64,000 bases of DNA from JAXGMQ01 sp040768585 (GTDB taxonomy: Bacteria > Caldisericota > Caldisericia > JAAYUI01). Below the pieces are notes generated by a model that saw only the letters and a list, made by a program, of their open reading frames with translations, was not told where the DNA came from and searched no databases. The position numbers were made by a program, and so were the translations under genes. Each line of letters opens with the position of its first letter. Within the stretch, counting starts at the first letter, position 1. The stretch lies in the NCBI GenBank assembly GCA_040768585.1, contig JAXGMQ010000001.1, positions 930,001 to 994,000 of the forward strand, in the 5' to 3' direction. Shown here piece by piece: positions 34,822-43,135 of the stretch.

Positions 34822-35419
34822 GAAGATCGTTATTTTTACTGCTATTCTGTTGGTTGCCGCTTCTCTTGTTTATCTCGGTGCAAACCAGATGTCTTGCAAT
34901 CTCAAACCCGCATCACCAGTTTCTGATGACACGTCTGTATCCACTGCATCCAGAGACTACAAGGACAATCTTCCGACTGAGGATAAAGCAGCAGCATACT
35001 TCCAAAATCCACTTGAGAACATCAACGCAAGGGATATAGGCCCTACTTTCGGCTGGAGGATTCACTCAATACTTCGAACTCCGGATTTTCATGCGGGCAT
35101 CGACATTGAAGGTGTCATGGGTGAGCCAATATTCTCCATTTTTGACGGTGTTGTCACATCTACTGGCTGGAATGGCGGCTATGGTCTGATGGTCAAGATA
35201 GAACACAACGACGCGCATGGCGCGTTTGAAACTTTATATGCCCACAACTCAAAGAATTTGGTAGAGGTCGGTGACAAGGTGGCAGCAGGACAAGTCATCG
35301 GCTACGTAGGTTCAACTGGAATGTCCACAACTCCTCATTTGCATTTTGAGGTGAGGATATCTGGCAAGCCTGTTGACCCAGAGCTGTTTCTTAAAGACAA
35401 AAACATTGGAGGATTCTAA
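34814..35419 (+). CDS. Membrane-anchored M23 peptidase, second copy
   Basis: ATG at 34814 lies inside the end of the previous gene and has a GGGGAGG site. An upstream extension of the frame is a shadow of that gene. The 201-residue product has an N-terminal membrane segment or lipoprotein-like signal (IVIFTAILLVAASLVYLG, with a Cys further on in QMSC). A LytM/M23 domain with FHAGIDIEG and HLHFEV follows. The catalytic domain matches the first copy over about 115 residues, including GWNGGYGLMVKI and YAHNSKNLVEVGD. The linker region of the first copy is missing here. Stop and next start overlap (TAATG). Confidence 0.9.
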   Translation: MIKKIVIFTAILLVAASLVYLGANQMSCNLKPASPVSDDTSVSTASRDYKDNLPTEDKAAAYFQNPLENINARDIGPTFGWRIHSILRTPDFHAGIDIEGVMGEPIFSIFDGVVTSTGWNGGYGLMVKIEHNDAHGAFETLYAHNSKNLVEVGDKVAAGQVIGYVGSTGMSTTPHLHFEVRISGKPVDPELFLKDKNIGGF

Positions 35420-36372
35420 TGCTCCTAACTTCTAAGAAAAGAACAACAAATGTCAGCTTCATGGTGGTTCCGCACTATGACGCTCCCGTCCGCACAATTC
35501 GCATTCCTTTCATCATCATCTACTCGCTTATCATCATGCTGGTTCTCGGTGGTGTCGTGCTATGGCAATTTGTCAGCAGATACAACATCATGAGCGCCGA
35601 GATTGAGATTCGCGAGCAGACCAACAACACCCGCACGATTGCTCTCATGCAGCAGAGCATCCACAGACTCAGCAACGAACTTGAGAAGGAACAGCGAACA
35701 GTTTCTGCCATGGGCGAGGTTCTTGCAGAAGTTGAGAGCATCGGAACCGAGATGGAGCAGGCGGCTGGTTATGAGTTCAATGGTGAGGTCAGCTGGGAGA
35801 AATTCCTTGCCGACAACCAGAGAGGATATGACAACCTCAAACCAGCTTCTCCAATCGACCCGTCAGTCTCAGAAGATATCGACAGAGTCGGCAACTCCCT
35901 CCTTGGCGAGAGAGCTCTTCGAGAGCGTTCACTCTCCATCATTAGAGCCAACTACGAGGAACTCACCCAGAGACAGAGCGTCACCCCAACAGGACTTCCA
36001 TGCGATGGTCGCATCCAGGACGGTTTTGGTTACTATGAGTGGCGCGGCAGAGTTCACGAAGGCGTCGACGTTATCGCCCCACAGGGAACCCCTATCTATG
36101 CCTCAGCCTCAGGCAAGGTTGTCACAGCCAGAGGTGACTTCGGTGGTTACGGTAACTGCGTCGACATCCTCCACGAAGGCGGAATTCTCACTCGTTACGG
36201 TCACTGTCACGAGCTTCTCTGCGAGGTCGGCGACTACGTGGTCAAAGGTCAGCTCATTGCAACAGTCGGAAACACTGGCGCCTCCCTTGGCGACCACCTT
36301 CATTACGAGGTTAGAATCAACGCAACAGAAAACAATTGGGGTACGGCAGTTGACCCACTCCAGTTCCCGTAA
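35419..36372 (+). CDS. Membrane-anchored M23 peptidase with coiled coil, third member
   Basis: This 317-residue protein has a short cytoplasmic head and one membrane helix (about 30-52). A predicted coiled coil spans roughly residues 60-125, with many Glu, Arg and Leu in heptad order. A LytM/M23 domain follows, in which HEGVDVIAPQ and HLHYEV supply the zinc ligands. The coiled-coil-plus-M23 layout is shared by division and shape hydrolases and their activators, but here the active site is intact. It is more diverged from the first two copies. It is coupled to the second copy by a TAATG overlap and lies 64 bases before bactofilin. Confidence 0.9.
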   Translation: MLLTSKKRTTNVSFMVVPHYDAPVRTIRIPFIIIYSLIIMLVLGGVVLWQFVSRYNIMSAEIEIREQTNNTRTIALMQQSIHRLSNELEKEQRTVSAMGEVLAEVESIGTEMEQAAGYEFNGEVSWEKFLADNQRGYDNLKPASPIDPSVSEDIDRVGNSLLGERALRERSLSIIRANYEELTQRQSVTPTGLPCDGRIQDGFGYYEWRGRVHEGVDVIAPQGTPIYASASGKVVTARGDFGGYGNCVDILHEGGILTRYGHCHELLCEVGDYVVKGQLIATVGNTGASLGDHLHYEVRINATENNWGTAVDPLQFP

Positions 36373-36436
36373 ATAATAGTTCAAGGAGTCACGTAAAGAG
36401 CACTCACACAACAACCATAAATCAAGGAGATTACCA

Positions 36437-36796
36437 ATGTTCAAAAAGATACCAACAGATGTCCGGGATAGGTCGGAGTCATACATAGCATCCACCGTTA
36501 GGATTGTGGGTACAATCTATTGCAACGGAATTCTCAGGATTGACGGAGCCCTCGAGGGAGAGGTTGAGGGTGAAGGGCATCTCATAGTTGGTCGTTCAGG
36601 TCACATCAAGGGTGACGTGAAGATGAGGTCTGTTACTAATCTTGGTCTCATCGAAGGCAATCTTCATTGCACAGAACTGATTGAGCTGCTCGAAGGCTCC
36701 AAGCTTCTTGGTGATGTGTCTCTTGACACATCCAAATTCAGAATCGAAGACAACGTAACATTTTCCGGAAAGTCAAACACAAATCTTGGCAAGTAG
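36437..36796 (+). CDS. Bactofilin (polymer-forming cytoskeletal protein)
   Basis: The 119-residue protein has the bactofilin beta-helix: repeats such as GTIYCNGILRIDGALEGEVEGEGHLIVG and GHIKGDVKMRS with the six-residue turn period. A short polar N-terminus and C-terminus flank the core. Bactofilins form filaments that organise cell-wall enzymes. They are often encoded beside M23 peptidases, exactly as here. An AAGGAG site lies at a good distance before the ATG. It likely recruits or positions one of the three upstream M23 peptidases. Confidence 0.93.
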   Translation: MFKKIPTDVRDRSESYIASTVRIVGTIYCNGILRIDGALEGEVEGEGHLIVGRSGHIKGDVKMRSVTNLGLIEGNLHCTELIELLEGSKLLGDVSLDTSKFRIEDNVTFSGKSNTNLGK

Positions 36797-36834
36797 TTCT
36801 TTTGGATTTCTAGGCAAAAGGAGTAATTGATATT

Positions 36835-38283
36835 ATGCCAAAAGAATCCTGGGGCGGTCCTTATTCGAGGCTTGACGACAACCGCATAACAATCCCAAGG
36901 TCATACAAATCGTGTATGAAAACCGATGGAATAATCTACTGCGACAAGACCCTTGAGAAAAAACTCCTGGCTGACAACGCTCCGGAACAAGTCGCCAACG
37001 TCGCCTGCCTCCCTGGCATTGTTGGCAACTCGATTGCCATGCCAGATGTTCATTGGGGATACGGCTTCCCAATAGGTGGAGTGGCCGCTTTTTCAGAAAA
37101 AGACGGAATTATTTCCCCAGGCGGTGTCGGCTATGATATCAACTGCGGTGTAAGACTCATCAGAACCGACATCAGAGCTCATGATGTCATAAAACAAATC
37201 CCGATTGTTGTTGCCGAAATCTTCAAAAACATCCCGACAGGGATTGGCTCATCAGGGCGATATGTGACAAACCCAAAGGAATTTCCAGACATCCTAACTC
37301 ACGGCGCGAAGTGGGCAATAAAAAAAGGTTTTGGTTTCAGTGGCGATTGGCAATACATCGAAGAGAACGGCGCGATGGAGGGAGCAAACCCTGACAACGT
37401 CTCAAAAGAGGCGTATAAACGAGGCACCCCACAAGTTGGCACACTTGGTGCTGGCAACCACTTCATCGAGGTTCAAGAGGTAACGGACATCTATGATGAA
37501 GAGGTAGCGAGAGTGTTTGGGCTAGAACGTGGTCAACTCACAGTTCTTGTCCATACTGGCTCAAGGGGCTTCGGTCACCAGGTGGCAAGCGACTACATCG
37601 ACATCATGCAAAATGCAGCAAGAAAATATGGTATTGACCTTCCTGACCTTCAGCTTGCATGCGCTCCATTTGATTCCCCAGAAGCACAGAAGTACTTTGG
37701 CGCGATGGTCGCATCAGCCAATTATGCCTGGGCAAACAGACAGATGATAACCCATTGGGTACGAGAGAGCCTCTCAAACGCGCTGAATATAAGCATCGAT
37801 AAGATTGGCGGTCAAGTGGTCTATGATGTTGCTCACAACATCGCCAAACGGGAAACACACATGGGACAAAAAGTAGTTGTCCACAGAAAAGGTGCAACAA
37901 GAGCGTTCCCAGCGGGATTCCCCGGATTGCCAGACAAGTATAAAGAGACTGGTCATCCCGTGCTTGTTCCAGGCGATATGGGTAGATACTCGTTTGTCTG
38001 TGTTGGCACAGCCAAGGGTGCAACAGAAACCTTTGCCTCGTGCTGTCACGGTGCAGGAAGAGAGATGTCCCGTTCAAAGGCAAAACGAAGCTTTAGGGCA
38101 GGAGAACTCTACCGTGAGCTTGAGGGTAAGGGAATCACAGTGAAGGCAAAGAGCAACATGACATTTGTCGAGGAAGCGCCAAACGCATATAAGGATGTCG
38201 CAAACGTCGTTAATGTTTTGCACGATGCAGGCATTGCAAAAAAGATAGCAAAAATGAGACCATTGGGGGTTGTAAAAGGATAA
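36835..38283 (+). CDS. rtcB: RtcB RNA ligase (3'-phosphate to 5'-hydroxyl)
   Basis: The 482-residue protein has the RtcB hallmarks: MPDVHWGYGFPIGGVAAF, GVGYDINCGVR with the metal-binding Asp and Cys, GAGNHFIEVQEV, HTGSRGFGHQV, and HRKGATRAFPAG with the His that becomes guanylylated. RtcB joins RNA 2',3'-cyclic-phosphate ends to 5'-OH ends using GTP, in tRNA splicing or RNA repair. The activating partner archease is encoded about 35 kb away next to gyrase rather than alongside. It follows bactofilin by 38 bases, and its stop overlaps the next start (TAATG). Confidence 0.96.
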   Translation: MPKESWGGPYSRLDDNRITIPRSYKSCMKTDGIIYCDKTLEKKLLADNAPEQVANVACLPGIVGNSIAMPDVHWGYGFPIGGVAAFSEKDGIISPGGVGYDINCGVRLIRTDIRAHDVIKQIPIVVAEIFKNIPTGIGSSGRYVTNPKEFPDILTHGAKWAIKKGFGFSGDWQYIEENGAMEGANPDNVSKEAYKRGTPQVGTLGAGNHFIEVQEVTDIYDEEVARVFGLERGQLTVLVHTGSRGFGHQVASDYIDIMQNAARKYGIDLPDLQLACAPFDSPEAQKYFGAMVASANYAWANRQMITHWVRESLSNALNISIDKIGGQVVYDVAHNIAKRETHMGQKVVVHRKGATRAFPAGFPGLPDKYKETGHPVLVPGDMGRYSFVCVGTAKGATETFASCCHGAGREMSRSKAKRSFRAGELYRELEGKGITVKAKSNMTFVEEAPNAYKDVANVVNVLHDAGIAKKIAKMRPLGVVKG

Positions 38284-39071
38284 TGGCTAAGAGAAAAAAA
38301 CCAGCTTCAGAAAAAGTTGAAAAAGTCCCAAGAATCATCAGAGACAAGCAGAAACAAAAAATCAGTCAGAGAAACAGTTGGCTGACTACTCTGTCCGTTG
38401 TCGTGCTTGTCACCATTCTTGCTCTCATCTGGTCATGCAACCAGTCTAAGAAAGCAGATGATATCACAAACACAGAAGCAAGCAGAACATTCGCTGCCAA
38501 AGAGGGACATTTCGAGTTGACACTGCCTGAGGGTTGGGTTGCTGAATCCGATGAGGCTACGGTTGCTTCGTTTGACCCATCGTTGAGCAACGCAACATTT
38601 ATGTATTACTTCAAGCCAGAAAATAGCAGCTTTGGAACAAGCACAGAGATAGAAATCCCGGTTGATTCAACGATACTTGATGGCGATGATCTTACCGCCA
38701 AAGAAAAGGCAGATCTTAACGCCGAGATTCAAAAACAGGTCAACATCCAACAAAATGACTTCCAGCTCCCAGATACTATCATAACAGCTGCTGTATTCGT
38801 AGATGGTGCTCCAGAAACAGATATCGACGTCTACTACAACGGAATTGGTGGACTCACAGTCAACCCAAAGAATTTTTATGAGGTTGAAATAAAAGAAGTT
38901 GGTTCAAAGATTCCAGGCTGCGAAGATGGATATTATCAGATTCGCGAAGGCGGGCATCCAGTGGCAATTGCCAAGAAGGGTGATGTGACAATTGTTTTCA
39001 ATGGCATAATTTCATCTGACGAAGGAGCAGCTCAAACCAAAGAACTCTTTGAATCCATTGTGATACCATGA
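38283..39071 (+). CDS. Membrane-anchored protein with a PsbP/DcrB-like domain
   Basis: The 262-residue protein has a very basic cytoplasmic head (residues 1-32), one membrane helix (about 33-52) and an outside domain. That domain starts with GHFELTLPEGWVAES and continues with alternating strands. The phrase LTLPEGW at the domain start is typical of PsbP/DcrB/Mog1-fold proteins. The Cys just after the membrane helix (ALIWSC) could be a lipid site, but the long basic head argues against a standard lipoprotein. It overlaps rtcB by 1 base and hutI by 4, so it is part of the same transcript. Its role is unknown. Confidence 0.7.
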   Translation: MAKRKKPASEKVEKVPRIIRDKQKQKISQRNSWLTTLSVVVLVTILALIWSCNQSKKADDITNTEASRTFAAKEGHFELTLPEGWVAESDEATVASFDPSLSNATFMYYFKPENSSFGTSTEIEIPVDSTILDGDDLTAKEKADLNAEIQKQVNIQQNDFQLPDTIITAAVFVDGAPETDIDVYYNGIGGLTVNPKNFYEVEIKEVGSKIPGCEDGYYQIREGGHPVAIAKKGDVTIVFNGIISSDEGAAQTKELFESIVIP

Positions 39072-40294
39072 GAGCAGACCTTATCCTAACAAACTCCCCA
39101 GAGCTGGTTACAGTTTCAGGGAAGGCTCCGAAGATTGGCAAATATCTGGATGATATTGGAATAATCTTTGATGGGGCGTTTGCTGTCTCTGACGGCAGAT
39201 TCATCGGAGTTGGCACGACCTCCCAAATACTTTCTGATTTTGAATCAGACAATGTTGTCGATGCTAAAGGTTCATCAGTTCTTCCTGGGTTTGTCGACCC
39301 ACACACACACGTCGTTTTTGGTGGAGAACGCTCAGCCGAGTTTGCAATGAGATGCGAAGGCAAGTCATACGAGCAAATAATGGCAGCAGGTGGCGGAATA
39401 GTGTCGTCTGTCAAAATGACAAGAGAAGCTACTGACTCTGAGCTTGAAGAATCTGCAAGAACCAGGCTCAAACGGATGGTCGCATGTGGCACAACCTCAG
39501 TTGAGATAAAATCAGGCTACGGGCTGGACACAGAAACAGAGTTTCGGATGCTAAAGGTTGCCAGAAAGATTTGCGCAGAACTTGGTATAACCTGCAAAAC
39601 CACCTTCCTCGGCGCACATGCAATTCCGAAGGATGCAAATAGAGCTGATTTTATCAAGCTTGTCAAAGGCGAGATGTTGAGTGTTTGCAAACCATTTGCT
39701 GATTATATCGATGTGTTCTGCGACCAGGGCGTATTTACCAACGAGGAAACAAAAGACATCGTTGAGCACGCCAACATGCCCACCAGACTCCACGTCGATG
39801 AACTCGCCGACACAGGCGGTGCAGCACTTGCTGCAAGTCTTGGGGCAAGGTCAGCTGACCACCTGATTCGAGCATCTGATGAAGGATTTGAGGCTTTGGC
39901 AAAATCTGGAACAGTTTGCACATTCTTGCCAGGAACATCATTCTTTTTGAACAAACCATACGCAAGAGCAAGAAGGGCGGTTGAGCTTGGGTGCACCATT
40001 GCACTTGCCACAGACCGCAACCCTGGTTCGTGCACAGTTGAGTCTATGCAGTTTGTCATAGGTCTTGCCTGTTCAAAGCTCAACCTGACAGTCTACCAGG
40101 CAATCGCTGCAGCAACCATCAACGCGGCATATTCACTCGATTTAGCTGATGAAATTGGTTCAATCGAGGTTGGCAAAAGAGCCGATTTTATTGTGCTTGA
40201 TAGCCCTTCAGCTACGATAATTCCGTATGAATTGACACAAAACCACGTATCCAAAGTCTACATTGCAGGCAAGGAGGCAACATGGGTCAGATAG
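39068..40294 (+). CDS. hutI: Imidazolonepropionase
   Basis: The 408-residue amidohydrolase carries out the third step of histidine breakdown, opening imidazolone-5-propionate to N-formimino-L-glutamate. Metal ligands are visible in FVDPHTHVVFGG. The substrate-binding IEIKSGYGLD pattern is present as VEIKSGYGLD. Further conserved blocks are LHVDELADTGGA, and TDRNPGSCTVESM near the end. It overlaps the previous gene by ATGA and the FTCD gene by 13 bases, so it is translated together with the enzyme that uses its product. HutH and HutU are not in the window. Confidence 0.95.
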   Translation: MRADLILTNSPELVTVSGKAPKIGKYLDDIGIIFDGAFAVSDGRFIGVGTTSQILSDFESDNVVDAKGSSVLPGFVDPHTHVVFGGERSAEFAMRCEGKSYEQIMAAGGGIVSSVKMTREATDSELEESARTRLKRMVACGTTSVEIKSGYGLDTETEFRMLKVARKICAELGITCKTTFLGAHAIPKDANRADFIKLVKGEMLSVCKPFADYIDVFCDQGVFTNEETKDIVEHANMPTRLHVDELADTGGAALAASLGARSADHLIRASDEGFEALAKSGTVCTFLPGTSFFLNKPYARARRAVELGCTIALATDRNPGSCTVESMQFVIGLACSKLNLTVYQAIAAATINAAYSLDLADEIGSIEVGKRADFIVLDSPSATIIPYELTQNHVSKVYIAGKEATWVR

Positions 40295-41817
40295 TAGAAT
40301 GTGTACCAAACTTCTCTGAAGGCAGAGACAAATCAATTGTCAACAGAATCGCAAATCATGTAAACGAGGTCAAAGGCGTCACACTTCTTGATGTGCAGAT
40401 GGACTCCGACCACAACAGGTGTGTCATCACATTTGCTGGAGAGCCAGAGGCTGCAGCAGAGGCAGCATTTAGGATGTGCAAGACAGCATCTGAGATAATT
40501 GATATGAATAAGCACTTTGGTGAACACCCAAGGCTTGGCTCAACTGACGTCATTCCTTTTGTCCCCGTTTCTGAAACAACGGTTGAAGACTGTAACAAAC
40601 TCGCCGAAAAGCTTGGACAAAGGATTTGGGATGAGCTCTCGATTCCAGTCTACCTTTACGAAGAGACAGCCCGTACCCCTGAGCGTGTTGACCTTGCCAA
40701 GATTAGGACTGGCGAGTACGAGGGCATCAAAAAAGAGATGGGTGTCGACCCAAAGCGAGACCCTGACATCGGGCAACCAAAGATGCACCCAACAGCAGGT
40801 TGTGTTGTTGTTGGTTGCCGCATGCCGCTTGTTGCCTTCAACGTCAACCTTGGCACAAAGGATGTAAACATCGCCAAAAAAATTGCTTCCATGATTCGCT
40901 CCCGCTCGGGTGGCTTCATGTATTGCAAGGCATTGGGTTTCAACATCGAAGAACGCGGGTACACCCAGGTTTCTATGAACCTCACCAACTACAAAAAAAC
41001 CTCTATCAGAAAAGTCTACGAGGTTATCAAAAGTGAGGCAATGAGGCTTGGTGTGTTGCCGATTGGCTCTGAGATTGTCGGACTTCTGCCACTTGACGCC
41101 ATCGTCAATGTGTCAAAGGGATATCTTAATCTCTGGGATTTTGACAGAAACCAGATTCTTGACCTAAGGGTGTCGCATGGTGGTGATGGAGACACAGACT
41201 GGGTACCAAGAGCATTTGTCTCTGAGGTCTCAAAAAAGGTTGCAGCCCCTGGTGGCGGTTCGGTCGCGGCATCGGCAGGCGCTTTAGCAGCTGCCCTTGG
41301 TGGCATGGTTGCAAAGTTCTCCCAGTCAAAGAGGTTTGCCGAGGTCAAAGAAGAGATGGAGAAAGTTGCGGCAGAGGCTGATTTACTCGTAGATAGACTC
41401 CTTGCCCTTGTGCAAGAGGACACCGATGCCTTCAACGAATTCATGAAGTGTGCCAAGCTCCCAGGCGGCAACGAAGAGGCTGACGAGTTCAGGGCAAAGA
41501 AAATGCAGGAAGCAACAATCAACGCAACCATCGTGCCATTGAAGACTATGAAGGTCACAGCGGAATCACTGCCACTCATTAAAATTGTTGCCGAAAAGGG
41601 CAATCAGAACTCCGTGTCTGACTCCGGTGTTGCGGCTCTTGCTGCAATAACAGCCATCAAAGGCGCTCATCTGAACGTGCTTATTAACGTGCCTGGTATC
41701 GAGGACAAAGCTAAAGCAGCAGAGCTCCTAAAGGAAGCTAACGAAGTGTTGGCGAAGGGTGTTGCTGATGCCGAGGCGATTTACGAGGGTGTGAAGCAAA
41801 AACTTCAAAATAGCTAG
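40282..41817 (+). CDS. Bifunctional glutamate formiminotransferase/formimidoyl-THF cyclodeaminase
   Basis: This 511-residue protein fuses two enzymes of the tetrahydrofolate route of histidine degradation. Residues 1 to about 300 are the formiminotransferase, starting VECVPNFSEGRD and including GEHPRLGSTDVIPFVPV. Residues about 325-511 are the cyclodeaminase, with APGGGSVAASAGALAAALGGMV and the helical bundle that follows. The first moves the formimino group from formiminoglutamate to THF. The second releases ammonia to give 5,10-methenyl-THF. The fused order is the same as in animal FTCD and several bacteria. It is coupled to hutI by overlap. A long perfect hairpin follows about 40 bases after the stop. 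Confidence 0.95.
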   Translation: MGQIVECVPNFSEGRDKSIVNRIANHVNEVKGVTLLDVQMDSDHNRCVITFAGEPEAAAEAAFRMCKTASEIIDMNKHFGEHPRLGSTDVIPFVPVSETTVEDCNKLAEKLGQRIWDELSIPVYLYEETARTPERVDLAKIRTGEYEGIKKEMGVDPKRDPDIGQPKMHPTAGCVVVGCRMPLVAFNVNLGTKDVNIAKKIASMIRSRSGGFMYCKALGFNIEERGYTQVSMNLTNYKKTSIRKVYEVIKSEAMRLGVLPIGSEIVGLLPLDAIVNVSKGYLNLWDFDRNQILDLRVSHGGDGDTDWVPRAFVSEVSKKVAAPGGGSVAASAGALAAALGGMVAKFSQSKRFAEVKEEMEKVAAEADLLVDRLLALVQEDTDAFNEFMKCAKLPGGNEEADEFRAKKMQEATINATIVPLKTMKVTAESLPLIKIVAEKGNQNSVSDSGVAALAAITAIKGAHLNVLINVPGIEDKAKAAELLKEANEVLAKGVADAEAIYEGVKQKLQNS

Positions 41818-41860
41818 GTGTGTATTTCAACCTGCCTAGTTTTACTCAACTTGCAATAAT

Positions 41861-41898
41861 GAATAGCCATACCGAAAATTTATTCGGTATGGCTATTC
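41861..41898 (+). terminator. 16-bp perfect hairpin downstream of the FTCD gene
   Basis: GAATAGCCATACCGAA (41861-41876) and TTCGGTATGGCTATTC (41883-41898) are exact complements with a 6-base loop. It probably ends the rtcB-hut transcript. No T-run follows, so it may act as an RNA-stabilising structure rather than a classical intrinsic terminator. Confidence 0.55.
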
Positions 41899-41989
41899 TC
41901 AGGCGTGAAGTTAGTGATGGTGGGTAGTTCATAATAATATAACGATATATTAATGTTTCACACTGATGACCAACAATAGGGAGGTTATA

Positions 41990-42040
41990 ATGCTTAGTTG
42001 TATTATTGTTATATATTCCATGATTACAAAAAGGTCATAA
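41990..42040 (+). CDS. Possible 16-residue peptide with perfect ribosome binding site
   Basis: AGGGAGG (41978-41984) is ideally placed before an ATG that opens a 16-codon frame, MLSCIIVIYSMITKRS. The peptide is hydrophobic with a basic end. It lies in the gap between the FTCD hairpin and ftsQ, about 48 bases upstream of the ftsQ -35 box. It could be a small membrane peptide or a chance frame. Confidence 0.3.
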   Translation: MLSCIIVIYSMITKRS

Positions 42041-42087
42041 GATGGTTACATCTTGTATAAAACCTGTCTGCAATAGCGTTACCCCGC

Positions 42088-42115
42088 TTGACATGAATGA
42101 TTGCTAGTTTATAGT
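42088..42115 (+). promoter_or_regulatory. Consensus promoter immediately before ftsQ
   Basis: A perfect TTGACA (42088-42093), a 16-base gap and TATAGT (42110-42115). The -10 box ends only 7 bases before the ATG at 42123, so the transcript probably has no leader. Confidence 0.65.
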
Positions 42116-42122
42116 GCGAGAT

Positions 42123-43067
42123 ATGGTGGTAAAGCAGTCAACACTAAGGGTGACAGCGCTTGTCGTGTCTGTCGTACTGGTTTTGTTTACGATATTATCG
42201 TTTTCATCACCCTTTGTTCCTCTGTCTCGAGTAACGATCGAGGGAGCGGGTCGAATAAAAGTAGAAAACATCTACAAGTTTCTGGAGTCCAAGAAATCAC
42301 TCGGAATGGTTTCGACATCGGATTCTGTTCTTGAAGGAGCATCCGAAGAACTCGGTGTGCTGCTTGAATCAATCGATATCAATCCAACATTTTTCTTCAG
42401 TGCTGTTGTAAAAGTAACAGAAAAGGTTGACACCTTCGCTATTATCTGGGGACCAAACCCAACCTCCAAAATAGTCGTTGACTCCGAGGGAAACCACCTC
42501 AATATCCCACCCACCGAGAACAAAACACCCATACTCCAGGTTGGATACAAAAAACCTGGGGACACCTACTCCTTTGAGATACCAAACCCAGACCACTACC
42601 CGCTCGATGTAGGCGATGGCACACCCGCAAAGAGCAACTATCACATGCTGCCCGTTGTCAAAGAGATCATGACAACGAGGGACAAAATGCCCCTCAACTT
42701 CACAAGGGTAATCTACAATGAGTCTGATTCTCTCTCCTTTGATACGATCTCTGGTGAGGTGTTTGTCTCATCATCAGAGAGCATGCCAAAGGATGGACCA
42801 GAGGCCGAAGAGGGTGACGAGGAAGTAGTAGAAAGACCAAGCAGTAATTGCACATATGTGAACCTTGAATCCTCCGATGGAATATTTTGTGAGACGAGTC
42901 AGGGAACGGTCGTTTTCCTTGGTGACTCAGGTAACCTTGATTTGAAATTTGGAGCCCTGGCAAAGCTTGTTGATTCACTAAAACTCGACAATAGGCCTTT
43001 GCCCTCCTTCGTAAAGCTCGATATACCGTTCCAGGTAACAACTGTTGATAGGAACGCTGGGGGTTAA
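42123..43067 (+). CDS. FtsQ/DivIB-like cell division protein
   Basis: The 314-residue protein has a short cytoplasmic head, one membrane helix (about residues 8-30) and then a POTRA-like strand beginning VPLSRVTIEGAGRIKVENIYKFL. A long extracytoplasmic domain follows with an acidic segment (EAEEGDEEVVE). This is the FtsQ/DivIB plan, and it lies directly upstream of ftsZ, the usual place. The similarity is in layout and POTRA start rather than in strong motifs. I choose the ATG at 42123; the GTG at 42114 overlaps the -10 box of the promoter. No ribosome binding site precedes it. Confidence 0.8.
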   Translation: MVVKQSTLRVTALVVSVVLVLFTILSFSSPFVPLSRVTIEGAGRIKVENIYKFLESKKSLGMVSTSDSVLEGASEELGVLLESIDINPTFFFSAVVKVTEKVDTFAIIWGPNPTSKIVVDSEGNHLNIPPTENKTPILQVGYKKPGDTYSFEIPNPDHYPLDVGDGTPAKSNYHMLPVVKEIMTTRDKMPLNFTRVIYNESDSLSFDTISGEVFVSSSESMPKDGPEAEEGDEEVVERPSSNCTYVNLESSDGIFCETSQGTVVFLGDSGNLDLKFGALAKLVDSLKLDNRPLPSFVKLDIPFQVTTVDRNAGG

Positions 43068-43135
43068 GTTGATTAATAAATACTGCAAGAGTATCATCTA
43101 CAGGATTCGCGGTTTGCGAGAAAGGATGCGAACTC

